Source: Thermoplasmatota archaeon
GTDB lineage: Archaea > Thermoplasmatota > Penumbrarchaeia > Penumbrarchaeales > Penumbrarchaeaceae
Length of the DNA stretch: 54,391 bases
Direction of reading: 5' to 3'
NCBI GenBank assembly: GCA_016928095.1
Contig: JAFGLL010000104.1
Location: 1 to 54,391, forward strand
Position numbers and translations under genes: made by a program. This document shows, piece by piece, positions 42,982 through 51,386 of this stretch. The notes under the pieces were generated by a model, which saw nothing but the letters and a program-made list of their open reading frames with translations, had not been told where the DNA came from and searched no databases. How positions within the stretch are numbered: the first letter of the stretch is position 1; each line of letters opens with the position of its first letter.

Positions 42982-43062
42982 CCTTCTTGACGAGAGGGTA
43001 CGGACCTTTTAAAATCCTTTGCAGCGGACCACTTGTCAGTCGATGACATCGTTTGGGGCTGT

Positions 43063-43620
43063 TCATATGATATTGTCCATGAGTACCTTTATCCCTATGC
43101 CTATGAGGACCAGCCCGGCGATCAGCTCCGCAACTCTGTCGAACCTACCCTTCAGACGATCCCCTATTAGGACCCCTATCAGCGACATCAGGAACGTCAC
43201 GGTACCCAAGATGAAAATGGAAATAGCCACCGGCATGTCAAGAAGAGGAAATGTTATACCGACGGCAAGGGCATCTACAGAGGTAGCGACGGAGAGCATC
43301 ATAAGCATCCTGGTGTCGACTATCCTGCATTCCCTTGGTCCCTTCCAGTTCCTGAGAGACTCCCATATCATCTTGACCCCTATCGATACCAGAAGTATGA
43401 AGGCCATCCATGGACCGGCCCTGGAGATGATCGGACCTATCAGGTGGCCGAAGAGGAAACCGACCCCGAAGAACAGTGCCTGCACTCCACCGAACAGGAA
43501 CGATGACCTGAGACAGAACCTCCAGTCTATCTTTGAATGCGACATGCCGCAGGCCACCGATGCCGCGAAAGCATCGACCGCGAGCACAAAGGACACCACC
43601 AGGATGAACAGTATCTCCAT
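43063..43620 (-). CDS. mntP: Manganese efflux pump MntP
   Basis: A 185-residue membrane protein with six helices that exports Mn2+. The two-fold repeat each with an Asp in the first helix is visible: LAVDAFAASVACG (about 15-27) and TSVDALAVGITF (about 111-122), together with the conserved Gly-rich GGVQALFFGVGFLFG and LIGDRLKGRFDRVAELIAG. ATG 43620 follows AGGTGTG; a TATA-like ATTATTATTAAAT region (43651-43665) lies about 35 nt upstream on its 5' side. I see no yybP-ykoY type riboswitch in the short leader. Confidence 0.95.
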   Translation of the reverse strand: MEILFILVVSFVLAVDAFAASVACGMSHSKIDWRFCLRSSFLFGGVQALFFGVGFLFGHLIGPIISRAGPWMAFILLVSIGVKMIWESLRNWKGPRECRIVDTRMLMMLSVATSVDALAVGITFPLLDMPVAISIFILGTVTFLMSLIGVLIGDRLKGRFDRVAELIAGLVLIGIGIKVLMDNII

Positions 43621-43699
43621 GCCACACACCTGCCGCCTTTCCAACGCCTCATTATTATTAAATCTGTTGAACAGGGAGCTCCTGCAAGAGATCAGATCA

Positions 43700-44749
43700 T
43701 CAGGGATCCTGCTGGATGGGCTTTCCCATCCCGGTAGGTTTTCGATCCCTGTTCATGGACCTGGTAACCTCTCGGACCATCTGGGCCTGCTCTTCCGAGC
43801 AGACCAGCAGCCCGATGTCAGTATCGATGATGATCACACCGTTCAGTCCCACAACACCTACGGGCTTCTTTATGTTCGAGTGAACGTAGATCCTGCTGCA
43901 TCCCTCAAGGATGATATCCCCGGTGCTTTCCGAATACCCCTCGAGCTCGATCATGGAAGCCCAGTTGCCCACATCGGACCAACCGAATCCGCCCTCTATC
44001 ATGAAGACCTTTGACGATCTCTCCATGACAGCATAGTCGATGCTCCTTGCCGGAAGGTCGGAATATACATTTTTCAGCTCATCGGCATCCCGGGGGTCCA
44101 GTCCCTGAAGGGGACCGCCAATGTCAGGGGAGCAACTTCCAAGCTCTTCGAGAAGTGTGGATGACCTCCAGAGGAACATACCGGAGTTCCAGTAGTAACC
44201 ACCATCGTCGATGAACTCACGGGCAGTCGCGATGTCCGGCTTCTCCCTGAACCTCCTCACCTCGAAAACCCCGGTTCCCGAAGGCTTTCCCGCCTCTATG
44301 TAACCGTAACCGGTCTCCGGTCTTGTCGGGTGTATCCCGAACGTGTAGAGGCCGTCTCTCTCCCTCAAGGCCCGAACTCCTCTATCAAAGGCATCCCAGA
44401 ACTGCTTCGCATCCGGGATCCGATGATCGGCAGGGACGACAAGGTCCAGCTCATCCTCTCCGCTCAGAATGGCTCCTAGAGCACAGGCAGGGGCGGTGTT
44501 CCGTCTGAAGGGTTCCCCGATGATGTTCCTATGGGGTAACGAAGGGAGGAGTTCCCGGGTCCTGTCAACCTGATCGGAGGAGGTTATGACCAGGACATCT
44601 TCCGGAGAGAACCGTGCAAAAAGGCGATGACACGTATTCTCTATCAGGGTCCGATCACCAAAGAGCTTCAGGAACTGCTTGGGATGGTCCATGGTGGAGA
44701 GAGGCCAGAACCTCTCGCCCGAACCACCAGCAAGGACTATGGCTTTCAT
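43700..44749 (-). CDS. manC: Mannose-1-phosphate guanylyltransferase
   Basis: A 349-residue nucleotidyltransferase making GDP-mannose from mannose-1-phosphate and GTP, the donor for protein glycosylation and polysaccharides. The signature GGSGERFWPLSTMDHPKQFL is at the N terminus, followed by EPFRRNTAPACALGAI, PADHRIPD, RPETGYGYIEAG, FREKPD, YYWNSGMFLWR and GGFGWSDVGNW. It lacks the C-terminal phosphomannose isomerase domain of bifunctional bacterial proteins and matches the short archaeal/ManC form. Substrate could be another hexose-1-phosphate, but NTAPA and FGWSDVG are typical of the mannose enzymes. Confidence 0.95.
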   Translation of the reverse strand: MKAIVLAGGSGERFWPLSTMDHPKQFLKLFGDRTLIENTCHRLFARFSPEDVLVITSSDQVDRTRELLPSLPHRNIIGEPFRRNTAPACALGAILSGEDELDLVVPADHRIPDAKQFWDAFDRGVRALRERDGLYTFGIHPTRPETGYGYIEAGKPSGTGVFEVRRFREKPDIATAREFIDDGGYYWNSGMFLWRSSTLLEELGSCSPDIGGPLQGLDPRDADELKNVYSDLPARSIDYAVMERSSKVFMIEGGFGWSDVGNWASMIELEGYSESTGDIILEGCSRIYVHSNIKKPVGVVGLNGVIIIDTDIGLLVCSEEQAQMVREVTRSMNRDRKPTGMGKPIQQDP

Positions 44750-45122
44750 GCAGGGACCTCACATATCTGTTCCCTTATTCAATTTTCTCATTGTTTGGGG
44801 ACCTTGCATGTAATTTCCACACGAAAAATGTGCGTATATCACCTGGGTCACGGTTCCTGGTAAAAAGGATGCGGCGAGGGGGTATAAAAAACATATTCCT
44901 TATCAAACACTACGTTGGTCCCAACCAAACAATCATCCTCCCTTCCCAAATGGCAATGAAAATAGTGGCTGCTATCAAACTGTACACTCAATCCCCCTTC
45001 CAACCCCACCCATTGGTGTTGCATCCTATCATAATATTTAAAATGGGCATACATGTTGGTACACCTATCAACTCTTATATTTATATATATGCCTTGCATT
45101 AATGCATATCATAAGTGTGGCC
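44750..45122. other. Long intergenic region between manC and the PAS regulator
   Basis: This 373-nt stretch serves divergent genes. On the plus strand a good TATA-like GGTATAAAAAA lies at 44881-44891 with no convincing gene behind it; a 50-codon frame (44950-45102) has no homology or ribosome binding site. GTTGG-TC-CCAAC (44914-44925) is a small inverted repeat. The promoter of the PAS gene lies at the right end. A small RNA from the 44881 promoter is possible but unsupported. Confidence 0.4.
45076..45106 (+). promoter_or_regulatory. TATA box and start-site palindrome of the PAS regulator
   Basis: TATATTTATATATAT (45076-45090) is a strong TATA-like region. A perfect 12-bp palindrome TGCATTAATGCA (45095-45106) covers the expected transcription start about 25 nt downstream and the first possible ATG. 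A repressor bound there would block initiation; autoregulation by the encoded winged-helix protein is plausible. Confidence 0.4.
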
Positions 45123-47240
45123 ATGGACGATCCGCAAAAACAGACAGGCAGTATATTGAGGGCGCTCAGGTCCAGTCCACGCGGTCTTTCCATAACGGAG
45201 ATATCCAGGTCCATAGGGCTCAACCGGAACTCTACAGCCAAGTATCTCGATGTACTTCTATATACCGGAAGGATAGAGGTCAGGAACATGGGGAGAGCCA
45301 AGCTCTATTACCTCTCACAGAGGGTTCCGATCTCTGCTCTCCTTGATTTCTCTTCGGACCTCATCATCGGCCTGGACGGTCAGTTGAGGGTTATCGACGC
45401 CAACGATAACTTCCTAAGATTCTTCAATGTGAAGAAGGATATGCTCATTGACAGAAAGATCACGACCATAGACCTCCCCATATTCAACACCCCCGAACAG
45501 ATCTCTCATCTACAGAACGCGGTGAAGGGGACCGACGCTAACCTTGGTCTCGAGATACCCCTTGGTGAGGATGTCCACTTCTTCAGGTCCAAGCTCATAC
45601 CGACCATAATGGGGGACGGCAAGAAAGGTGTCACAGCCATCCTCGAGAACGTGGACGAGCAGAAGTTCGCCCAGAGATTGGTGCATGAGAGCGAGATGAA
45701 GTTCAGGGCCATCTACGAATCGGCCATGGATGCGATGATCTTGACCGATAATGAGACCTTCTTCGAATGCAACGATGCCACCAAGAATATGTTCGGGATC
45801 ACGGATGTGGAGTTCATACAGAAGAAATATCATTTCTTCTCACCGCCGACACAACCCCATGGAGAGGAATCCCAGGTGATCCTGTCCCGTCATATGGAAA
45901 CTGCCCGGCATAACGGTCTCGCAAGGTTCGACTGGGTCCATAGAAGGTTCGATGGTACGAACTTCCAGACGGAGACCATCATCACGCCCATGAACCTCTA
46001 TGGCAAGGAATCCCTCCTCATCGTCATCAGGGACATCTCCGAGAGGAAGGAGATGGAATCCGCCCTCAGGGAAAAAGAGGAGATCTACAGGACGCTTTTC
46101 GAATCACTTCCCGACGCGGTGATGATACTGGAAGACGGAAAGGTGATACAATGTAACGAGTCCACACTGAAGATCTTCGGAGTCTCGTCCAGGGATGAGA
46201 TCATAGGTAAGAGGCCGTCGGACCTGTCCCCACCATTCCAACCAGGGGGGGAGGTCTCCAGGACGATGGCCACCAGGCTTCTGGACGAAGCGGATGAGAA
46301 GGGCTTACTGAAATTCGAATGGGAGCACCTCAGAAGAGGTGACCCCTTCCTGGCGGAGGTCTCTCTGGTAAGGACCAAGCTCAACGACAGGCCGGTGATA
46401 CAGGCCACGTTGAGGGATGTAACGGAATTGAGATACATACAGGAGAACCTCCGACAGAACGAGGAAAGACTGAACAACATCCTCTCCTCCCTTCATGGTG
46501 CTTTTATTGGAGTGATGGACGAGAACTATGTGTATCAGGGATTCTGGGGGGCGCAGGAACTGGATGATATCTACGGGTTGAAGGCCTCCCAACTTGTTGG
46601 CAGGTCGGCGCTGGAGTTCCCTCCGCCGGATAAGGTCCCTCAGATGAAAGCACTGATAGACAGGGTGATCCTGACCGGCGAGTCCGTGACCTTCGAGGTC
46701 GAGGGGAGGTTGCCGAGCGGGACCTTCTTCCAGGATATGACGCTATCACCTTACAGGACACCGAACGGACATATACAGGGGGTCGTCCAGTTCAGCACTG
46801 ATACGACCGAAAAGCATCGTGTCCTTGGAAAATTGAAGGAAACGGAGCGTATGTACCATCTGTTGGACGATAATATATCCGATGTCATTTTCATGACAGA
46901 TCGGGAACTCAACTTCACGTACCTGAGCTCCTCCATAAAGAACCTCACCGGTCACGATCCGAAGGAATTGATCGGAAAGAACGTCAAGGACCGTATCACC
47001 ACCGCCTCTTTCGATATCCTCATGGAAGGACATGGTGATGAGATGAGAGATCTCATTTCCGGAAGGAGACGGGGGTTCGCATCCGTAAAGCTCGAAATGG
47101 ATATCATCAGGAAGGATGGTTCCACGGTTCTAACGGAGATCATCATCAACGTACTGACGGGGCCTGACAGGACACCTCTGGGTGTCATAGGTATCTCCAG
47201 GGAGATCGGGAGGGGTATCTCGATCTCCATTGCCTCGTGA
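45123..47240 (+). CDS. Winged-helix protein with five PAS domains
   Basis: A 705-residue cytosolic one-component regulator. A winged HTH occupies residues 8-65 (ILRALRSSPRGLSITEISRS, then NRNSTAKYLDVLLYTGRIEV and a wing ending in KLYYLSQR). Five PAS/PAC modules follow, starting near 73 (LDFSSDLIIGLDGQL), 197 (YESAMDAMILTD), 320 (FESLPDAVMILEDG), 445 (LSSLHGAFIGVMDENY) and 575 (LLDDNISDVIFMTD); the second and third share the pattern FF.PPTQP/LSPPFQP. No histidine kinase, response regulator or diguanylate cyclase domain is present, so signals sensed by the PAS array probably act directly on DNA binding. ATG 45123 is preferred to 45102, which lies upstream of the expected transcript start. Confidence 0.88.
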   Translation: MDDPQKQTGSILRALRSSPRGLSITEISRSIGLNRNSTAKYLDVLLYTGRIEVRNMGRAKLYYLSQRVPISALLDFSSDLIIGLDGQLRVIDANDNFLRFFNVKKDMLIDRKITTIDLPIFNTPEQISHLQNAVKGTDANLGLEIPLGEDVHFFRSKLIPTIMGDGKKGVTAILENVDEQKFAQRLVHESEMKFRAIYESAMDAMILTDNETFFECNDATKNMFGITDVEFIQKKYHFFSPPTQPHGEESQVILSRHMETARHNGLARFDWVHRRFDGTNFQTETIITPMNLYGKESLLIVIRDISERKEMESALREKEEIYRTLFESLPDAVMILEDGKVIQCNESTLKIFGVSSRDEIIGKRPSDLSPPFQPGGEVSRTMATRLLDEADEKGLLKFEWEHLRRGDPFLAEVSLVRTKLNDRPVIQATLRDVTELRYIQENLRQNEERLNNILSSLHGAFIGVMDENYVYQGFWGAQELDDIYGLKASQLVGRSALEFPPPDKVPQMKALIDRVILTGESVTFEVEGRLPSGTFFQDMTLSPYRTPNGHIQGVVQFSTDTTEKHRVLGKLKETERMYHLLDDNISDVIFMTDRELNFTYLSSSIKNLTGHDPKELIGKNVKDRITTASFDILMEGHGDEMRDLISGRRRGFASVKLEMDIIRKDGSTVLTEIIINVLTGPDRTPLGVIGISREIGRGISISIAS

Positions 47241-47345
47241 TGTTCGATGGGAACCCTAACCTGGTCCGGACCGGATATCGAGGTCCATCCCTGTAGTATG
47301 ATATTACGGACAATCTTCCCTACTGGACATGACCCCAGAACGATA

Positions 47346-47427
47346 GGAGCAGGAGGCCATCTTGGGAAGAGAGGAGAATAGATGAGTTAAAACTAAATGC
47401 CCTATATACCAGGGCACCTCCTGCTCC
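47346..47427. ncRNA. Possible structured RNA between the PAS and AbrB genes
   Basis: GGAGCAGGAGG (47346-47356) and CCTCCTGCTCC (47417-47427) are perfect 11-nt complements 60 nt apart. Directly inside the right arm is a second stem TGCCC/GGGCA (47398-47402, 47412-47416) with an A/T-rich loop. TATA-like sequences occur on both strands (CTATATACC at 47402; CTATATATG on the minus strand at 47430-47438). It matches no RNA family I know. Strand and function are open; it could also be a long DNA inverted repeat. Confidence 0.3.
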
Positions 47428-47528
47428 ATATATAGTATTGCCCTCCTTATTATTAAGGTTATTGCTAAAAATAACAGCCGGGGCAGATCGATGTGCTGTT
47501 CCCATTTTCCGGGCTGATCTGGAAGGCC

Positions 47529-47720
47529 TTATGTTCTGTCGTCGTTGACCTTCCTGATCAGTATCGATCCATCCTTGAACACGATCCATCTTATCTTGCT
47601 GCCGTTGGACAGGCCCAGCCTGTCCACGATCGTTTTTGGAACCGTGGTCCTCCTCCGGGTCCCCCTTATGGTCATGGACGTCTCGGTGATGTAACGAACC
47701 TGATCTATATCGATTTCCAT
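47529..47720 (-). CDS. AbrB/SpoVT-type DNA-binding protein
   Basis: A 63-residue swapped-hairpin DNA-binding protein: TSMTIRGTRRRTTVPKTIVDRLGLSNGSKIRW is the SpoVT-AbrB fold (beta hairpin, TVPK(T/E)I, LGL.(N/K)GSK). Such proteins are transition-state regulators or antitoxins; no toxin-like ORF (for example PIN) is adjacent, so a free-standing regulator is more likely. GGTGA lies 4 nt before the ATG. The target is unknown; the ABC operon 49 nt downstream on the same strand (47769 end) is not its promoter neighbour. Confidence 0.85.
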   Translation of the reverse strand: MEIDIDQVRYITETSMTIRGTRRRTTVPKTIVDRLGLSNGSKIRWIVFKDGSILIRKVNDDRT

Positions 47721-47768
47721 AACGTCACCGAGGTAGTATGCACCTCCAATATATATTGATGCGCTCCC

Positions 47769-48563
47769 TCAATTGACATCCTTGATGCTCATCGCCATGG
47801 CGCCTATTACCAGCAGAACTGCCGATACAAAGAGCAGGAATATAAAGGAGAAAACGGGATCGATCATCCGCTCCAGGCCCATCATGGAATCCGCGGTCGG
47901 GTCACCGCTGAATATCGACCTCACGTAGTGCATCGCCGTCACGTACTGGATGTTGAAAGGGAGGTTCACCATTATTATCTCCCAGAAGAAGGCATACAGC
48001 AGGCCTGCCATCAACGGTCTCTTGAAGAGCACTCCCATAAGGGAAAAGAGTGCTGTATAGATGATTATCCCACCATAGGCGGCACAGAGGAGGGCCAGAA
48101 GCATACCGGTCTTTGCGATCATGGTATGGATCGACCCGTGGGCGGCCAGTACCAGATATGTTGTCACAATGGATATGCTGACCATTATCAGCAGGGAGAG
48201 AACGGTCCCGATATATTTCCATATGAATATCTCGGCCTTCCTGGCACCCCTTACAGCCAGGTAGGTCATCGTTCGGTTCTCGATATCCTCGTTTATCATG
48301 GAGGAGCCGTATATGAGTGAATATATCAGTACCAGGATCTGCAGATAGATCAGCAGCCCGAACGGAACGAACATACTCCACCATTCCTTCATTCCTTCCG
48401 AAGGGTCCAGCAAAGAATAGATGGAAATGAAGGTGGGGACCATCAGGAAGAACATGGCGAATATCATGCCTTTGGTCAGGAAAATGTCCCTGGTCGTCCT
48501 GCCTATAACGGCAGCGGCACGTCCGGGCATCCCCTTCAAGCAGCCATCTCCTTTCTGTCTCAT
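47769..48563 (-). CDS. ABC-2 type permease (last gene of ABC operon)
   Basis: A 264-residue membrane protein with six helices in the ABC-2 pattern: a cytosolic amphipathic start (RAAAVIGRTTRDIFLTKG), first helix near 32-50, then SSMINEDIENRTMTYLAVRG, the typical E-x-(R/K)-T-x-x-Y-L coupling segment, and four further helices. It is the membrane partner of the ATPase encoded just upstream, whose stop lies 1 nt before this ATG region. GGTGGACTGA precedes the ATG. The substrate cannot be read from sequence. Confidence 0.88.
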   Translation of the reverse strand: MRQKGDGCLKGMPGRAAAVIGRTTRDIFLTKGMIFAMFFLMVPTFISIYSLLDPSEGMKEWWSMFVPFGLLIYLQILVLIYSLIYGSSMINEDIENRTMTYLAVRGARKAEIFIWKYIGTVLSLLIMVSISIVTTYLVLAAHGSIHTMIAKTGMLLALLCAAYGGIIIYTALFSLMGVLFKRPLMAGLLYAFFWEIIMVNLPFNIQYVTAMHYVRSIFSGDPTADSMMGLERMIDPVFSFIFLLFVSAVLLVIGAMAMSIKDVN

Positions 48564-48564
48564 T

Positions 48565-49491
48565 TCAGTCCACCAGGTATTTGAAGATCGCATCCAGATT
48601 ATCGTCTGGACTGTCTATGGAATGTAGCTCTATGGCCTCATTGACCACCATCTTCTGCAGCATCGGGAAGAACCTCACCGGTGAGGAGCTCCTGACAAGG
48701 ACCTCGGTCGGGTCCTCGCCCATGGTTATCGAAGAAACACTGGGCAGGTCCATGATGGACTTCGCCAGCCTTGTCCTCTCATGCGTCCTTATCCTGATGG
48801 TCAGGGGGTACTTGTCCATGGAATCCCTGATATCGTGCATGTTCCCTTCCGCCACAAGCCGGCCTTTGTTGACCAGTACTATATTGGATGTCAGTCTCTC
48901 GATCTCATACAGCACATGGGATGAGACTATGATGTCCTTGCCCTCCCGTGTCAGGTCGTGCATGAGTTCCATGAGCTGGACCCTTCCTATGGGGTCCGTT
49001 CCGGAAAGCGGCTCGTCAAGGAAGAGGAGCCTGGGATCATCAACCAGCGCCTGGGCGACCTTGATCCTCTGCCTCATGCCCTTTGAATACCCGTCGACCG
49101 ACCTTTTCGCCTCCTTGACAAGGTCGACCCTCTTTATGGCCTTCCATGCAAGCCTTGATGCCTCCCTCTGTGAATGCCCGTTCAACCTGGCACAATATGT
49201 TACGAAACCGAGCCCGGTCATTCCTCTGAAGAAGGTATCCTGCTCAGGGCAGTAACCGAACATCCGGTTTAACACGGGGTTGTCCCATGGCCTGTGTCCA
49301 AGCACCTCGACCTTCCCCTTCGAGGGCCTGATCTGACCGGTCAGGACCTTCAGCATTGTGGATTTCCCGGCACCGTTGGGGCCCAGTAGACCGGTCAGCC
49401 CTCTTGGGAAATCTACGGAGATATCGTTGAGACCCATGACATTACCGTAGAACTTCGATACGTTGACGATCGAGGCAAGGGGGGTGCTCAT
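48565..49491 (-). CDS. ABC transporter ATPase (second in operon)
   Basis: A 308-residue nucleotide-binding subunit. Walker A GPNGAGKST (about 38-46), Q-loop region YCPEQDTFF, signature YSKGMRQRIKVAQAL, Walker B LLFLDEPLSG and switch His in SSHVLYEIERL are intact, so it should hydrolyse ATP. The signature YSKGM (instead of LSGGQ) is usual for ABC-2 exporters. A C-terminal 85-residue domain (YPLTIRIRTHERTR onward) is the regulatory extension found in such exporters. It overlaps the large permease gene upstream by 4 nt (ATGA) after GGTGGTGA. Confidence 0.94.
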   Translation of the reverse strand: MSTPLASIVNVSKFYGNVMGLNDISVDFPRGLTGLLGPNGAGKSTMLKVLTGQIRPSKGKVEVLGHRPWDNPVLNRMFGYCPEQDTFFRGMTGLGFVTYCARLNGHSQREASRLAWKAIKRVDLVKEAKRSVDGYSKGMRQRIKVAQALVDDPRLLFLDEPLSGTDPIGRVQLMELMHDLTREGKDIIVSSHVLYEIERLTSNIVLVNKGRLVAEGNMHDIRDSMDKYPLTIRIRTHERTRLAKSIMDLPSVSSITMGEDPTEVLVRSSSPVRFFPMLQKMVVNEAIELHSIDSPDDNLDAIFKYLVD

Positions 49492-51386
49492 TTCACCACC
49501 TCCCTGTTGTTGAACTTCAAGTAGATCACAGCCCACGAGGCAAGCAGGACCGCGGTGCAGACCAGTACCACGAACTCGAAGCCGAACCCCATGGTACTTT
49601 CATTGTAGGGGATCCCGAAAAGGGGTTTGATCAGGTTCTTCATCATGAGGTTGATGTTCAAGAGTTTCACCACATCGCTGTCAAAGATATCGGCCAGTAT
49701 GTCCGAGACCAGCGGAGTGAATATGAAAAAACCGAATATCCCGACACCTGCGAATATCCCTCGTTTTGTCATAGACGAAAGCGCCATCGCTATGGATGTG
49801 AACAAGATTATTGCTACCATATAGGCAAGCAACATGCCTCCGAGAAGCCACAGATACCCCAGAACGAACGAGAACGGCTCGTTGACAAAGGCCATCCTTG
49901 TGATGAATACCAGAGCTGCCGGGATAAGCGTGATGATGGACAAAGTCGCAGCAAGGCCAAGGAATTTTCCCGCAGCGTAATCGACCCACGTGATAGGCCT
50001 CGACAGATAAAGCGTCAATGTATTGTTCCGAAGGTCATTGGCTATGAGCCCTGAACCGCATACTGCGGTCAGGAGGATCAACCACAGGAACCTTTCATAG
50101 TTGAAACCGCCCCCCCAGAACGTTCTGAACAACTTGTCTTCCAGTGAGACACCTTTTGGAGGTCCCGTGATCTCGATGATCACCTGCTCCACAGTGACCT
50201 CCCGGTAATACTGATCTGAAAATTCGGTCCCCACGATGAGAACATTGTAGGGCATTTTCATCTGATAATAACCGGAACTGATCGATATTATGAAGACCAT
50301 TTCCTCTCCTGGGGCAAGCCCCCTGTCCGCCTCTGGACCGAAACCCTCGGGAGACCATATCTCCACATACATGGACGGGTCAGCGATGGGCATTATCAAT
50401 GCTTCCACTCTGAACCTCAGGGTCTCCGTTCCATTATTGCGGATGACCAAGGTCAACTCCTCATAGTCCTGAGAGGTCATACTCTTCCGGTTTGGACCCT
50501 CATCCCCCTTCAATCTCATCTCGAGCGAGGGGGTCCGTGCCGAAATGAGACGCTCCGGTGAAAGCGAGCATTCGGATGGGTCTAGGGACACCATGGAGGC
50601 AAGGGAGGATATCCTCGGGTCCAACGGGTTCGGAGAGTCTTTCACTGAAAGCTCCAGGTCGATGTCCCCGGGCATTACTACCAGCATGATAGGCCGGGAA
50701 AAAACGCTCTGATAGACCTCGGCTTCCGGAAAGAGATCGTAGGGTGAGCTGATGGATGAAAGGTCAAGACCATAGGATCCGCCAGGGAGGATCTGGTCCA
50801 TACCCTCGCTAGTGTAGAAAGCCTGCTCCTTGCTTCTAGGTTCCACTATCTCCCCATTCTCCCCGTCATCGGTCTTCTCATCGATCGGGCTCCTTTTTGG
50901 AACATAGCTGAAGTTCTGCCAGGTGGACGGAACAGTTATCAGGACATCCAGCTGCAAGGATTCCCCCGGACCGAGGGCCCCGGGTACCATATCATATTCA
51001 GCTTCCCAGTATCCGTTCGGCAGCAGCATCAAGCAGAGCGGGGTCGTACCGTTGCTGCCGACATTTTTCACGCTGTAGGAGACCTCGAAGGTCGAGTTCA
51101 GGGGAGCGACGATGTCCAGATCGTTTCGGTCTATGGTGATGATATCGAAATATACCTTGCTGAAAAGATCCTCTGTGATGTCGCTTTCGGCCTCCTCGAT
51201 AGGGGCCGAGAATACTATCTCGAGCATCGAGAAGAACAGGAACAGGAAGGAGAAGGACATCACTATTATGGTCCATTTATTCCTTACAAGCGATGACATG
51301 GTATTGGAAAATATCCTGAAGATCCTGTAACCTCTACCTTTGTGTTCCTTAGTGTAAGGGCGGTAGTCCTCCGTACGTATCGGCAT
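49488..51386 (-). CDS. ABC-2 permease with large extracytoplasmic domain
   Basis: A 632-residue protein. One N-terminal membrane helix near 37-60 leads to an external region of about 370 residues (62-430) made of beta-rich segments: FEVSYSVKNVGSNGTTPLCL and ELTLVIRNNGTETLRFRVEAL look like two CARDB/NEAT-like beta-sandwich units. Six helices follow (432-630) with LRNNTLTLYLSRPITWVDY, the ABC-2 coupling segment, at the cytosolic side. The external domain may bind a substrate or cell-surface partner. Overlaps with both flanking ATPase genes indicate tight co-translation. Two ATPases and two permeases in one operon allow one heteromeric exporter or two related ones. Confidence 0.88.
   Translation of the reverse strand: MPIRTEDYRPYTKEHKGRGYRIFRIFSNTMSSLVRNKWTIIVMSFSFLFLFFSMLEIVFSAPIEEAESDITEDLFSKVYFDIITIDRNDLDIVAPLNSTFEVSYSVKNVGSNGTTPLCLMLLPNGYWEAEYDMVPGALGPGESLQLDVLITVPSTWQNFSYVPKRSPIDEKTDDGENGEIVEPRSKEQAFYTSEGMDQILPGGSYGLDLSSISSPYDLFPEAEVYQSVFSRPIMLVVMPGDIDLELSVKDSPNPLDPRISSLASMVSLDPSECSLSPERLISARTPSLEMRLKGDEGPNRKSMTSQDYEELTLVIRNNGTETLRFRVEALIMPIADPSMYVEIWSPEGFGPEADRGLAPGEEMVFIISISSGYYQMKMPYNVLIVGTEFSDQYYREVTVEQVIIEITGPPKGVSLEDKLFRTFWGGGFNYERFLWLILLTAVCGSGLIANDLRNNTLTLYLSRPITWVDYAAGKFLGLAATLSIITLIPAALVFITRMAFVNEPFSFVLGYLWLLGGMLLAYMVAIILFTSIAMALSSMTKRGIFAGVGIFGFFIFTPLVSDILADIFDSDVVKLLNINLMMKNLIKPLFGIPYNESTMGFGFEFVVLVCTAVLLASWAVIYLKFNNREVVK

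Noticed and set aside
43039-43049. CGATG-A-CATCG palindrome behind mntP as a manganese regulator site
   Set aside because: It lies at the 3' end of mntP and upstream of the isochorismatase-type gene, not at the mntP promoter; an 11-bp palindrome alone is weak.
44614-45102. 162-codon plus-strand frame spanning the manC start and the intergenic region
   Set aside because: Runs antisense through manC, then through A/T-rich promoter DNA; no ribosome binding site or domain.
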